Source: Lentzea sp. NEAU-D7 (lineage in GTDB: Bacteria > Actinomycetota > Actinomycetes > Mycobacteriales > Pseudonocardiaceae). From it: a stretch of 64,000 nucleotides of DNA. The translations under genes were made by a program, and so were the position numbers. The stretch is from positions 51,438-115,437 of the forward strand of contig NZ_JAPJDL010000031.1 in assembly GCF_026242055.1 (NCBI RefSeq), read 5' to 3'. Positions 49,563 through 58,723 of the stretch are shown one piece after another; position 1 is the stretch's first letter; every line of letters begins with the position of its first letter. The notes under the pieces are model-generated. The model was not told the DNA's origin. It ran no database searches and was given only the letters and a program-made list of their open reading frames with translations.

Positions 49563-50374
49563 AGCGTCGCGCGGTCGTCCTGCAACGGCTCCGGCCGGGC
49601 CACCAGCACGGGGCAGGACGAGTGGTAGAGCGCCGCCCGCGTGATCAGACCGACGCCGTCGTGCTGCCCGCCGCGTCCCACGACCACCAGGTCCGAGTCC
49701 AGTTCGGCCAAGGCCTCGTGCGGATGCCGTGACTCCACCAGCACCTCGGGCGTCAGCTCGGGAGCGGTGGTGCGCAGGAACAGCACGGCCCGGCGGACCG
49801 CCGCCTCGTCCCGCGGCACGGTCGCGCCGTGCTGGGCCGGCGGGTGGACGTGCAGCAGACGCAGCCTCGCTCGGCGGGTGCGACAGAGCTCGACCGCGCG
49901 CCGCAGCACGACCGGGTCCTCGCACCCGCCGACGGCAGCGGTGATCCAGCCGTGTTCGCCGCGGATCGCCTTGGGACGGCCGCGCACCACCACGACTCCG
50001 CACCGCGCGCGGCGCAACACCGGGAGGACGAGGGAACCCAGCCCCAGGCTGCGGTGCTGTTCGCCTTTGCACCCCAAGACCAAGGTCGCGCTGGAGTCCG
50101 ACGCCCTCACCAGTGCGGCCACCGGGTCGTCTCCGCTCGGGCGGAAGTGGGCGGTGAGCATCGGGAGCCGTTCCAGGACCCGCTGGACCGTCGTGTCGCC
50201 GGGGTCCGCCAGGAACACCTGCAGATCCGTCCTGAGCGACCACGCGTGCCGCGCGGCCCACTCGAACGCGTGGTACGCGGTTTCGGACGCGTCCACCCCG
50301 ACCGTCACGGAACGACTGAAATCCGGTGCCCAGAAGGAAAACCTCCTGGGCTGCACCGCCGAGCTGGTTCTCAT
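49559..50374 (-). CDS. Tandem-domain universal stress protein
   Basis: The 271-residue protein is made of two UspA folds. The first has SVTVGVDASETAYHAFEWAARHAW near 22-45 and ATLVLGCKGEQHRSLGLGSLVLPVLRRARCGVVVVRG near 94-130. The second has ITAAVGGCEDPVVLRRAVELCR and DLVVVGRGGQHDGVGLITRAALYHSSCPVLVARPE. The G-x2-G-x9-G-S/T nucleotide loop is altered in domain 1 (GCKGEQHRSLGLGS) and in domain 2 (GRGGQHDGVGLITR), so ATP binding may be weak. It is encoded against the dcw direction and its stop codon overlaps that of the glycosidase-like gene (TTAG). Confidence 0.85.
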   Translation of the reverse strand: MRTSSAVQPRRFSFWAPDFSRSVTVGVDASETAYHAFEWAARHAWSLRTDLQVFLADPGDTTVQRVLERLPMLTAHFRPSGDDPVAALVRASDSSATLVLGCKGEQHRSLGLGSLVLPVLRRARCGVVVVRGRPKAIRGEHGWITAAVGGCEDPVVLRRAVELCRTRRARLRLLHVHPPAQHGATVPRDEAAVRRAVLFLRTTAPELTPEVLVESRHPHEALAELDSDLVVVGRGGQHDGVGLITRAALYHSSCPVLVARPEPLQDDRATL

Positions 50375-50571
50375 CGCCGCCTCCTGCCGCCTTCCACCTC
50401 ACCGCAGCCGCACGAGCGCTCACAGGGCACTAAGTCACGAAGCGGGCAGGAACTTGTGCGGCCGGACGGGCTCGCCCACGAAGACCAGCGCGGCGGGCCA
50501 CTCGAACGGCCCAGATCCGCCGATCATCACCCGAACGCCAACGCGCCGCTCGGCCACTCCGTGCACGCCGG

Positions 50572-50587
50572 TAGCCTCTTGCCCGTG
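50572..50587 (+). promoter_or_regulatory. murE -10 element, probably leaderless
   Basis: TAGCCT (50572-50577) ends seven bases before the murE GTG at 50585. A separate promoter makes sense here because the inserted genes cut murE off from ftsI, and the Usp gene runs the other way. Confidence 0.45.
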
Positions 50588-52111
50588 CCTGCCAAGCTCG
50601 AGGGCAAGGTCGCGACCGCCCCGCCCCGCCCCAACGCCATTCGCCCTGCTTCCGTGGCTGCTCTCGCCGCGGTCGCCGACGTGCACCTGACCAGGCCAGC
50701 GCATGCCGACGTCCAGGTGACGGGGGTGACTCTGCGTGCACAGCACGTGGTCCCCGGAGACCTGTACGCCGCGTTGCCCGGTGCCCACGTCCACGGTGCC
50801 GACTTCGCCGAGACGGCGATCGCGAACGGTGCCGTCGCCGTGCTGACGGACGAGGCCGGAGCCGCGCGCGACTCCCTCAAGGACGTGCCCGTGCTGATCC
50901 ACCCGCGCCCCCGTGAGGTCGTGGGCCTGCTCGCCGCGCACGTCTACGGACGGCCGTCGACGAAGATCAGGTTGTGGGGGGTCACCGGCACGTCCGGCAA
51001 GACCACCACCACCTACATGATCGAGTCGGTGCTGCGCGCCGCCGGGAAGAACACCGGCCTGATCGGCACGGTCGGCACCCGCATCGGCACCGAGCAGCTC
51101 GGCAGTTCGCACACCACGCCCGAGGCTCCGGACCTGCAGGCGTTGTTCGCGGTCATGGCCGAACGCGGTGTCACCGACGTGGCGATGGAGGTGTCGAGCC
51201 ACGCGCTGCACATGGGCCGCGTCGCCGCCACCGAGTTCGAGATCGGCGCCTTCACGAACCTGAGCCAGGACCACCTCGACTTCCACGCCGACATGGAGGA
51301 GTACTTCCAGGTCAAGGCGCAGCTGTTCGACGGCCGCGCGCGCAAGGAGGTCGTCTGCGTCGACGGCGACTGGGGCGAGCGGCTCGTCAAGCCCGGCACC
51401 ACCACCGTCGCCACGACCAAGCCCGCCACCTGGACCGCGAGCGACGTCGAGGTGAGCCCGACCGGTGAGCAGACGTTCACCGCGCACGGCCCCGGCGGCG
51501 ACATCCGGATCCACCTCCCGCTCGCGGGCAGCTTCAACATCGCGAACGCCCTGCTGGCCATCGCCTGCCTGCACCTGGAGGGCATCGGTGCGGACGCGAT
51601 CGCCGAAGGCCTGAAGAACGTCCAGGTGCCCGGCCGCATGCAGCGCGTCGACGAGGGCCAGCCCTTCACGGCCGTCGTCGACTACTCGCACAAGCCCGCC
51701 GCCGTCGCGCTCGCGCTCGACGCCGTGCGCGCCAAGACCGACGGCCGGGTGATCGTCGTGCTCGGCTGCGGTGGCGACCGCGACCGGGCCAAGCGGCCGA
51801 TGATGGGCGAGGCCGCCGCCGAACGCGCCGAGGTGTTGATCATCACCGATGACAACCCCAGGACCGAAGACGCGTCCTCCATTCGGGCCGCCATGCTCGA
51901 GGGCGCCCTCGCCACCGCGAACCGGGGCGAGGTGCTCGAGATCGGCGACCGGAGGCTCGCGATCGAAAAGGCCGTGGAGCTGGCCCGTCCGGGTGACGTC
52001 GTCGTCGTGGCGGGCAAGGGGCACGAGACGGGACAGGAGATCGCCGGCGTGGTCCATCCGTTCTCGGACGTCGAGACGCTGACCGCCGCGATCAGAGAGG
52101 CGCACCGTTGA
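50585..52111 (+). CDS. murE: UDP-MurNAc-L-Ala-D-Glu:meso-diaminopimelate ligase
   Basis: The 508-residue Mur ligase adds meso-DAP to the peptidoglycan precursor. The ATP loop is GVTGTSGKTTTTYM (near 137-150). The family Lys-carbamylation and UDP-binding blocks follow (HTTPEAPDLQALFA, AMEVSSHALHMGRV, FTNLSQDHLDFH). The C-terminal domain has VVDYSHKPAAVALALDAVR and the DNPR motif (TDDNPRTED), which identifies meso-DAP as the added residue. The GTG at 50585 is chosen from family length and the leaderless -10. The stop overlaps the murF start (TTGA). Confidence 0.96.
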   Translation: MPAKLEGKVATAPPRPNAIRPASVAALAAVADVHLTRPAHADVQVTGVTLRAQHVVPGDLYAALPGAHVHGADFAETAIANGAVAVLTDEAGAARDSLKDVPVLIHPRPREVVGLLAAHVYGRPSTKIRLWGVTGTSGKTTTTYMIESVLRAAGKNTGLIGTVGTRIGTEQLGSSHTTPEAPDLQALFAVMAERGVTDVAMEVSSHALHMGRVAATEFEIGAFTNLSQDHLDFHADMEEYFQVKAQLFDGRARKEVVCVDGDWGERLVKPGTTTVATTKPATWTASDVEVSPTGEQTFTAHGPGGDIRIHLPLAGSFNIANALLAIACLHLEGIGADAIAEGLKNVQVPGRMQRVDEGQPFTAVVDYSHKPAAVALALDAVRAKTDGRVIVVLGCGGDRDRAKRPMMGEAAAERAEVLIITDDNPRTEDASSIRAAMLEGALATANRGEVLEIGDRRLAIEKAVELARPGDVVVVAGKGHETGQEIAGVVHPFSDVETLTAAIREAHR

Positions 52112-53568
52112 TCGCACTCACGCTCGCCGAGATCGCTGAGATCGTCGGCGGACGCCTGCACGCGACCGATGGCAGTCCGGTGGTCACCGGCACCATCGAG
52201 TTCGACACCCGCAAGGTCACCGAGGGGGGTCTTTTCCTGGCGCTGCCCGGCGAACGCGTGGACGGCCACGACTTCGCCGCGCAGGCCGTGGCGTCGGGCG
52301 CGGCCGGTGTGCTGGCGGGCCGCGAGGTCGACGCCCCCGCGGTCATCGCGCCGCCGGTGGAGACCAAGCACGCCAACGCCTACGTGCTCGCGGGCGACCG
52401 CGGCGGCGAGGGCGCGGCGGTGCTGGAGGCCCTGGCCAAGCTCGCCCGCCACGTCACGGACCGGCTGGAGGCCCTGACGATCGTCGGCATCACCGGCTCC
52501 GCGGGCAAGACGTCCACCAAGGACCTGATCGCGCAGGTGCTGGCGCCGGTCGGGGAGACCATCGCGCCACCCGGCTCGTTCAACAACGAACTCGGCCACC
52601 CGTGGACCGCGCTCCGGGCCACCGAGAACACGAAGTTCCTGGTGCTGGAACTGTCCGCGCGCGGCATCGGCCACATCGCGCACCTCTGCGAGATCGCGCC
52701 GCCGCGCTTCGGTGCCGTGCTCAACGTCGGCAGCGCGCACCTCAGCGAGTTCGGTTCGCGCGAGGGCATCGCGCAGGGCAAGGGCGAGCTCGTCGAGTCG
52801 CTGCCGGAGGACGGCGTCGCGATCCTCAACGCCGACGACCCGCTGGTCGCGGGCATGGCGAGCCGCACGAAGGCCAAGGTCGTCCTGGTCGGCGAGAACC
52901 CGAACGCGGACGTCCGCGCCGTCGACATCGAGCTGGACGAGCAGGCCCGCGCGAGCTTCACGCTGAAGACCGCGCAGGGCGACGCCCAGGTCAAGCTCGC
53001 GGTCAACGGCACGCATCAGGTGGGCAACGCGCTGGTCGCCGCGGCGATCGCCCTCGAACTGGGCGCCACGCCGGCCGAGGTCGCGCAGCGGCTCGGCGCG
53101 GCGGAACGGGTCTCCGCACACCGCATGGTCATCACCGACCGCGCGGACGGCGTGACGGTCATCGACGACGCCTACAACGCGAACCCCGACTCGGTGCGGG
53201 CGGCCCTGAAGGCACTCGCGTCGATCTCGCGCGCCACCACGCCCGCCCGCCGCAGCTGGGCCGTCCTCGGCCCGATGGCGGAACTGGGCGACGACGCGGT
53301 GCGCGAGCACGACGAGATCGGCCGTCTGGTGGTGCGCCTCGACATCAGCAAGCTGGTCGTCGTCGGTGAAGCGGCCCGCGCGATGCACCAGGGTGCGCAC
53401 CTGGAAGGATCTTGGGGAGACGAATCCGTCAGGGTGCCGGACGCGGACGCGGCGATCGAGTTGCTGCAGGGGGAAGTCCGGCCCGGTGACGTAGTGCTGG
53501 TCAAGGCATCCAACGCCTATCGCCTGTGGCGCATTGCCGAGGCCCTGCTGGAGGCAGGAACCAAGTGA
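52108..53568 (+). CDS. murF: UDP-MurNAc-tripeptide:D-Ala-D-Ala ligase
   Basis: The 486-residue Mur ligase completes the pentapeptide. It begins IALTLAEIAEIVGGRLH with the MurF-type SRxxxPGxxFxAL relative (FDTRKVTEGGLFLALPGERVDGHDF). The ATP loop is GITGSAGKTSTKDL (near 130-143). FNNELGHPWTAL and ELSARGIGHIAHLCEIAPP follow, and VIDDAYNANPDSVRAALKAL marks the C-terminal domain. It starts with a TTG that overlaps the murE TGA. The end overlaps the mraY GTG. Confidence 0.95.
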   Translation: MIALTLAEIAEIVGGRLHATDGSPVVTGTIEFDTRKVTEGGLFLALPGERVDGHDFAAQAVASGAAGVLAGREVDAPAVIAPPVETKHANAYVLAGDRGGEGAAVLEALAKLARHVTDRLEALTIVGITGSAGKTSTKDLIAQVLAPVGETIAPPGSFNNELGHPWTALRATENTKFLVLELSARGIGHIAHLCEIAPPRFGAVLNVGSAHLSEFGSREGIAQGKGELVESLPEDGVAILNADDPLVAGMASRTKAKVVLVGENPNADVRAVDIELDEQARASFTLKTAQGDAQVKLAVNGTHQVGNALVAAAIALELGATPAEVAQRLGAAERVSAHRMVITDRADGVTVIDDAYNANPDSVRAALKALASISRATTPARRSWAVLGPMAELGDDAVREHDEIGRLVVRLDISKLVVVGEAARAMHQGAHLEGSWGDESVRVPDADAAIELLQGEVRPGDVVLVKASNAYRLWRIAEALLEAGTK

Positions 53569-54650
53569 AGAGCATCCTGATCGCCGCAGCGATCGCACTG
53601 GCAGTGTCGATCCTGCTGACGCCCTACCTGATCAAGATCTTCTCTCGCCAGGGCTTCGGCCAGGAGATCCGCGAGGACGGTCCGCAGCACCACAAGACCA
53701 AGCGCGGTACGCCGACCATGGGTGGCCTCGCCATCCTGGTCGCGATGTGGGCCGGTTACCTCGGCACGCACCTCGTGAACTCGATGTCGGCCTCGGCGTC
53801 CGGGCAGACCCCGTCGGCGTCCGGCCTGCTCGTGCTGATGCTGACCACGTCGCTCGGCGTCGTCGGCTTCCTCGACGACTTCATCAAGATCCGCAAGGCC
53901 CGCAACCTGGGCCTGAACAAGACGGCGAAGCTGGTCGGCCAGTTCATCGCGACCATCACGTTCGCGATCCTGGTGCTGCAGTTCCCGAACAAGGACGGCC
54001 TGACGCCCGCGTCGGTCAACCTGTCGTTCGTCCGCGACATCACCGTGGTCTCGTTCGGCGTCGTCGGGTTCATCGTCTTCTGCTACGGCATGGTCGCCGC
54101 GTGGTCGAACGCCGTGAACCTCACCGACGGCCTCGACGGCCTGGCCGGCGGCTCGTCGGCGATGGTGTTCGGCACCTACGTGGTGATCTCCTTCTGGCAG
54201 TTCCGCTACAACTGCTCCAGCTACGCCGTCGCGGGCTGCTACGACGTGCGCGACCCGCTGGACCTGGCCGTGATCGCCGCGGCCGCGATGGCCGGCTGCA
54301 TCGGCTTCCTCTGGTGGAACGCCGCTCCGGCCAAGATCTTCATGGGTGACACCGGGTCGCTCGCGCTCGGCGGCCTCGTCGCCGGTCTCGCGATCGCGAC
54401 CCGCACCGAGCTGCTGATGATCGTCATCGGTGGTCTGTTCGTGGTCGAGGCCCTGTCGGTGGCGTTGCAGGTCGCGGTCTTCCGCACCTCGCGACGGCGC
54501 CTGTTCCGCATGGCCCCGTTCCACCACCACTTCGAGCTCGCGGGCTGGGCGGAGACCACGGTCATCATCCGGTTCTGGCTGATGGCGGGCATCTGCTGCA
54601 TGTTCGGGCTCGGTGTGTTCTACAGCGAGTGGCTGACGGGCGGTTTCTAG
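53565..54650 (+). CDS. mraY: Phospho-MurNAc-pentapeptide transferase
   Basis: The 361-residue integral membrane enzyme makes lipid I from UDP-MurNAc-pentapeptide and undecaprenyl phosphate. About ten membrane helices are present. Family motifs are GPQHHKTKRGTPTMGGL near 36-52, GFLDDFIKIRKARNLGLNKTAKLVGQ (Asp-Asp pair), NAVNLTDGLDGLAGG and FMGDTGSLALGG, plus the HHHFE motif in PFHHHFELAGW. The GTG start at 53565 overlaps the murF stop. Confidence 0.96.
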   Translation: MKSILIAAAIALAVSILLTPYLIKIFSRQGFGQEIREDGPQHHKTKRGTPTMGGLAILVAMWAGYLGTHLVNSMSASASGQTPSASGLLVLMLTTSLGVVGFLDDFIKIRKARNLGLNKTAKLVGQFIATITFAILVLQFPNKDGLTPASVNLSFVRDITVVSFGVVGFIVFCYGMVAAWSNAVNLTDGLDGLAGGSSAMVFGTYVVISFWQFRYNCSSYAVAGCYDVRDPLDLAVIAAAAMAGCIGFLWWNAAPAKIFMGDTGSLALGGLVAGLAIATRTELLMIVIGGLFVVEALSVALQVAVFRTSRRRLFRMAPFHHHFELAGWAETTVIIRFWLMAGICCMFGLGVFYSEWLTGGF

Positions 54651-54654
54651 AGCT

Positions 54655-56028
54655 ATGACCAAGCTGGCCGGTTCAAAGGTGCTGGTGGCCGGTGCTGGAG
54701 TGACCGGCCGGTCCGCCGCGGAGGCGTTGCTCGCGGCGGGCGCCGAGGTCGTGGTGACGGACTCGTCGCCGGAACGCCTCGCGGCGTTGGAGACCCTGCT
54801 CGAAGGCGTGGAACTGGTGCCCGGCCTGACGGAACCGCCGGCCGGCACGTCCCTCGTGGTCACGAGCCCCGGCTGGCAGCCGTCGAGCCGGCTGCTCGCG
54901 GCCGCCGCCTCGGCGGGCATCGAGGTGATCGGCGAGGTCGAGCTGGCCTGGCGGATGGGCACCGAGCTCGCCGACCCGCCGGTGTGGCTCGCGGTGACGG
55001 GCACGAACGGCAAGACCACGACGGTCGGCATGCTGGAGTCGATCCTGCACGCCGCCGGCGCGGACGCCGTGGCCTGCGGCAACGTCGGCCTGCCCGTCGT
55101 GGACGCGCTGCTGGCCGGACGCCGGGTCCTCGCGGTGGAGCTGTCGAGCTTCCAGCTGTACTGGGCGCCGTCGGTGCGCCCTCAGGCCGGTGCGCTGCTC
55201 AACCTCGCCGAGGACCACCTCGACTGGCACGGCGGCATGGAGGCCTACGCCGCGGCCAAGGCCCAGATCCTCACCGGTGACGTGGCGATCGGCTGGCTCG
55301 ACGACGAGCTGGTCGGCGACCTGCTGGAGGGTTCGCCCGCACGGGACCGGATCGGCTTCACGCTCGACGAGCCCGAGGACGGCCAGCTCGGCGTGCGCGA
55401 CGGCTGGCTGGTCGACCGGGCGTTCGCCGACGACGAGGCGCTGGTCGAGGTCGCGAAGATCCGTCCGGCAGGCCCTCCCGGCATCGCGGACGCACTGGCC
55501 GCCACGGCCCTGGCACGCGCCTACGGCGTGCCGTCCGAGGCCGTGCGCGAGGGCTTGGAGGCGTTCGAACCGGCGGCGCACCGCGCCGTGCTCGTCACCG
55601 TGGACGCCGCCGACGTGAAGTACGTCAACGACTCGAAGGCGACGAACCCGCACGCGGCCGTGGCGTCCCTGCGGGCGTTCGACAGCGTCGTCTGGATCGC
55701 CGGCGGACTGCTCAAGGGTGCGTCGGTCGAGGAGATGGTGCGGACCGAGGCCCGCCGGCTGCGGGGCGCTGTGCTGATCGGCGCGGACCGGCAGGTCATC
55801 GCGGACGCGCTGGCGAAGCACGCGCCGGACGTGCCGGTGCGCTCGCTCGACCTCGCCGACGCCGACGACCCGATGCTCGACGTCGTCCGCGCCGCCCAGG
55901 AGCTCGCACAGCCCGGTGACACGGTGCTGCTCGCGCCCGCGGCGGCGTCGATGGACATGTTCACCGACTACGCGCACCGGGGGCAGGCGTTCACGGACGC
56001 CGTCAAGCGCCTCACGGGTGGCCGGTAG
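54655..56028 (+). CDS. murD: UDP-MurNAc-L-alanine:D-glutamate ligase
   Basis: The 457-residue Mur ligase adds D-Glu. The Rossmann N-terminus has VLVAGAGVTGRSAAEALLAAGAEV (near 9-32). The ATP loop is AVTGTNGKTTTVGML (near 117-131). ELSSFQLYWAPSVRPQAGALLNLAEDHLDWH is the classic MurD block. YVNDSKATNPHAAVASLRAF and VLLAPAAASMDMFTDYAHRGQAF mark the C-terminal domain. It begins four bases after mraY and shares the operon. Confidence 0.96.
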   Translation: MTKLAGSKVLVAGAGVTGRSAAEALLAAGAEVVVTDSSPERLAALETLLEGVELVPGLTEPPAGTSLVVTSPGWQPSSRLLAAAASAGIEVIGEVELAWRMGTELADPPVWLAVTGTNGKTTTVGMLESILHAAGADAVACGNVGLPVVDALLAGRRVLAVELSSFQLYWAPSVRPQAGALLNLAEDHLDWHGGMEAYAAAKAQILTGDVAIGWLDDELVGDLLEGSPARDRIGFTLDEPEDGQLGVRDGWLVDRAFADDEALVEVAKIRPAGPPGIADALAATALARAYGVPSEAVREGLEAFEPAAHRAVLVTVDAADVKYVNDSKATNPHAAVASLRAFDSVVWIAGGLLKGASVEEMVRTEARRLRGAVLIGADRQVIADALAKHAPDVPVRSLDLADADDPMLDVVRAAQELAQPGDTVLLAPAAASMDMFTDYAHRGQAFTDAVKRLTGGR

Positions 56029-56116
56029 GGTTCGAAAGGGCGGCACGCTCCAGCGAAAGGGGCGACACGCCCCAGGAATCCCCGTTCGAGCGCTTGACAC
56101 AGGAGACGATGATCCG

Positions 56117-57583
56117 GTGACCGTCGTCGCCGACAAGCCGAGGAACAAGCGGAAGGTTCGTCCCGCGGGCCGTGTCGCGTCGTTGCGCAGCGGTATGACC
56201 TCGTGGCTCAGCCGCCCGCTCGCCGACTTCCACCTGTTGCTCGCGATCTTCGGCATGCTCACCGTGCTCGGCCTGGTGATGGTGCTGTCGGCGTCGGCGC
56301 CGGGGCAGGTCGCGTCGGGCGTGTCCGCGTACAGCGTGTTCCAGAAGCAGCTGATCTACGTCTGCATCGGCGCGGTGCTGTTCTGGGTGATGCTGCGGTT
56401 CCCGTTGCGCAAGCTGCGGCACTTCTCGACGGCCGCGATGGGCATCGGCGTGCTGTTGCTGGCGCTGGTGCTGACGCCGCTCGGTGACGTCCGCGGTGGC
56501 GCGCGGTCGTGGTTCACGCTCGGGCCCATCTCGTTCCAGCCGATCGAGGCCGTGAAGCTCGCACTGGCGCTGTGGGGTGCGCACGTCCTGGTCACCAAGC
56601 GGGCGCTGCTGTCGCAGTACCGGCACCTGCTGGTCCCCGTCGTGCCGGTGGCGATGCTGGTGTTCGCGCTGGTCATGCTGCAGCCCGACCTCGGCGGCAC
56701 GATCACGCTCGGCGTCGTGCTGATCAGCCTGCTGTGGTTCGTGGGCGCGCCGATGCGGTTGTTCGGCGTGATCGCCGGTGGCGCGGTGGCGGGTGCCGTA
56801 GTGCTCGCGATCGGTGCCACGTACCGCCTGCAGCGCGTCACGTCGTTCCTCAACCCCGACGCCGATCCCGACGGAGCCGGTCACCAGGCGCGGCAGGCGA
56901 TGTTCGCGCTCGCCGACGGTGGCCTGTTCGGCAAGGGACTCGCGCGGGGCAGCTCGCAGTGGCGGTACCTGCCCAACGTCGAGTCGGACTTCATCTTCGC
57001 CGTCATCGGCGAGGAGCTCGGGTTCGTCGGGTGCGGGCTGGTGCTGGTGCTGTTCGGCGGTCTCGCGTGGGTCGGCCTGCGGATCGCGTCGCGCAACACC
57101 GACCCGTGGATCCGGATCGTGGCCGCGACGCTGACGGTGTGGCTCGTCGCACAGGCCGCGATCAACATCGGCTACGTCGTGCAGCTGCTGCCCGTCACGG
57201 GCCTCACGCTGCCGATGATCTCCTCCGGCGGTACCTCGATCGTGACGACCATGATCGTGTTCGGCATCCTGGCGAACTGCGCCCGGCACGAGCCCGAGGC
57301 CGTGTCGGCGCTGCGTTCGCTCGGTCCCGGCCGCGTCGGCGGACTGCTCAGGCTGCCCGCGCCCGAGGCGTACCGGCCACCGGCCAAGCGCAAGCCGGTC
57401 CGCCCGTCCACGCCTCCCCGCGCACCAGGCCGTTCACGCACGCAGCAACTTCCGGTCATGGACGAACGTCGTATGGCTGGAAGGTCCGCTCCGCCCTCGG
57501 AGTACCGTCGCCGCGACTCGCGGCGCACACAGGGCCGTTCTGAGCTTGGCCGGTCGACCCGCGGTCGCGGGCGATCGAACTGA
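56117..57583 (+). CDS. ftsW: Septal peptidoglycan polymerase FtsW (SEDS)
   Basis: The 488-residue SEDS glycosyltransferase has ten membrane helices after a basic lead. Motifs include LIYVCIGAVLFWVMLRFPLRKLR, the glycine-rich RGGARSWFTLGPISFQPIEAVKLAL, LQPDLGGTITLG (with the catalytic-type Asp), and LPVTGLTLPMISSGGTS. The C-terminal 95 residues are basic and Pro/Arg-rich, longer than in enterobacteria, as in mycobacterial FtsW. The GTG at 56117 follows AGGAG at a wide spacing of 11 bases, so start choice is less certain. It sits 88 bases after murD. Confidence 0.94.
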   Translation: MTVVADKPRNKRKVRPAGRVASLRSGMTSWLSRPLADFHLLLAIFGMLTVLGLVMVLSASAPGQVASGVSAYSVFQKQLIYVCIGAVLFWVMLRFPLRKLRHFSTAAMGIGVLLLALVLTPLGDVRGGARSWFTLGPISFQPIEAVKLALALWGAHVLVTKRALLSQYRHLLVPVVPVAMLVFALVMLQPDLGGTITLGVVLISLLWFVGAPMRLFGVIAGGAVAGAVVLAIGATYRLQRVTSFLNPDADPDGAGHQARQAMFALADGGLFGKGLARGSSQWRYLPNVESDFIFAVIGEELGFVGCGLVLVLFGGLAWVGLRIASRNTDPWIRIVAATLTVWLVAQAAINIGYVVQLLPVTGLTLPMISSGGTSIVTTMIVFGILANCARHEPEAVSALRSLGPGRVGGLLRLPAPEAYRPPAKRKPVRPSTPPRAPGRSRTQQLPVMDERRMAGRSAPPSEYRRRDSRRTQGRSELGRSTRGRGRSN

Positions 57584-57619
57584 CGTGATTGACCAGCCGA
57601 CACAAACTTGGGAGAAGTC

Positions 57620-58723
57620 TTGACCGGGCACCCTGCCCCCAGTGGTCCGTGCGTCGTGGTCGCCGGCGGTGGTACCGCGGGCCACATCGAGCCGGCACTG
57701 GCGCTGGCCGACGCGGTCATGCGGCTGCGACCGGACGCGCGTGTCGTCGCGCTCGGCACCGAACGCGGCCTGGAGAACAAGATCGTGCCGGCCCGCGGTT
57801 ACCCGCTGGAGCTGATCCCGCCGGTGCCGATGCCGCGCAAGCCCACCCTGGACCTGCTGAAGCTGCCGCTGAACGTGCGCGGCGCCGTGAAGCAGACCCG
57901 TGAGGTGCTCGAGCGCGTCGGCGCGGACGTCGTCGTCGGGTTCGGCGGCTACGTGGCGCTGCCCGCCTACCTCGCCGCGCGCGGCCGCATCCCGATCGTG
58001 GTGCACGAGGCGAACGCCAAGGCCGGTCTCGCGAACAAGGTCGGCGCCAAGTTCGCCGCGCACGTCGCCGCGGCCGTGCCGGACTCCGGCCTGGTGGACG
58101 CGCAGATCATCGGCATCCCGCTGCGCCAGTCGATCACGTCGCTGGACCGCGCCGCGCTGCGCGACGAGGCCCGCCGGTTCTTCGGCCTCGACCCGCACGC
58201 TCCGGTGCTGCTGGTGTTCGGCGGTTCCCAGGGCGCGCGTTCGATCAACGAGGCCGTGGCGCCGGTCGCGGCGGAGTTCGCCCGTGCGGGCGTGGGTGTG
58301 CTGCACGCCTACGGGCCGAAGAACTCGGTTGCGGTGCAACAGATCCCGGGCGCCCCGGCGTACGTGCCGGTGCCGTACCTGGAGCGCATGGACCTGGCGT
58401 ACGCCGCCGCGGACGCCGTGCTGTGCCGTTCGGGCGCGATGACCGTCGCCGAGGTGTCGGCCGTCGGCCTGCCCGCGGTGTTCGTGCCGCTGCCCATCGG
58501 CAACGGTGAGCAGGCGCTGAACGCCGGCCCGGTCGTCTCCGCGGGCGGCGGCCTGCTGGTGCCGGACGCCGAGCTCACGCCGGAGAAGGTCGCATCGCTG
58601 GTGGTGCCGCTCATGGCGGACCGCAACCGGCTCGCGCAGATGTCCCGCGCGACGCTCGGCACCGGCCGTCGTGAGGCGGACGAGATCCTGGCCCGTTCCG
58701 TCCTGGATGTGATCAAGAAATGA
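57620..58723 (+). CDS. murG: UDP-GlcNAc:lipid I GlcNAc transferase
   Basis: The 367-residue peripheral membrane glycosyltransferase makes lipid II. The N-terminal G-loop is CVVVAGGGTAGHIEPALALA. GFGGYVALPAYLAA and VHEANAKAGLANK belong to the acceptor side. The donor domain has LLVFGGSQGARSINEAV and RSGAMTVAEVSAVGLPAVFVPLPIGNGEQALNA, where the last block binds UDP-GlcNAc. TTG at 57620 is chosen because GGGAG sits six bases before it; a TTG four codons earlier has no such site. The stop overlaps murC (ATGA). Confidence 0.95.
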   Translation: MTGHPAPSGPCVVVAGGGTAGHIEPALALADAVMRLRPDARVVALGTERGLENKIVPARGYPLELIPPVPMPRKPTLDLLKLPLNVRGAVKQTREVLERVGADVVVGFGGYVALPAYLAARGRIPIVVHEANAKAGLANKVGAKFAAHVAAAVPDSGLVDAQIIGIPLRQSITSLDRAALRDEARRFFGLDPHAPVLLVFGGSQGARSINEAVAPVAAEFARAGVGVLHAYGPKNSVAVQQIPGAPAYVPVPYLERMDLAYAAADAVLCRSGAMTVAEVSAVGLPAVFVPLPIGNGEQALNAGPVVSAGGGLLVPDAELTPEKVASLVVPLMADRNRLAQMSRATLGTGRREADEILARSVLDVIKK

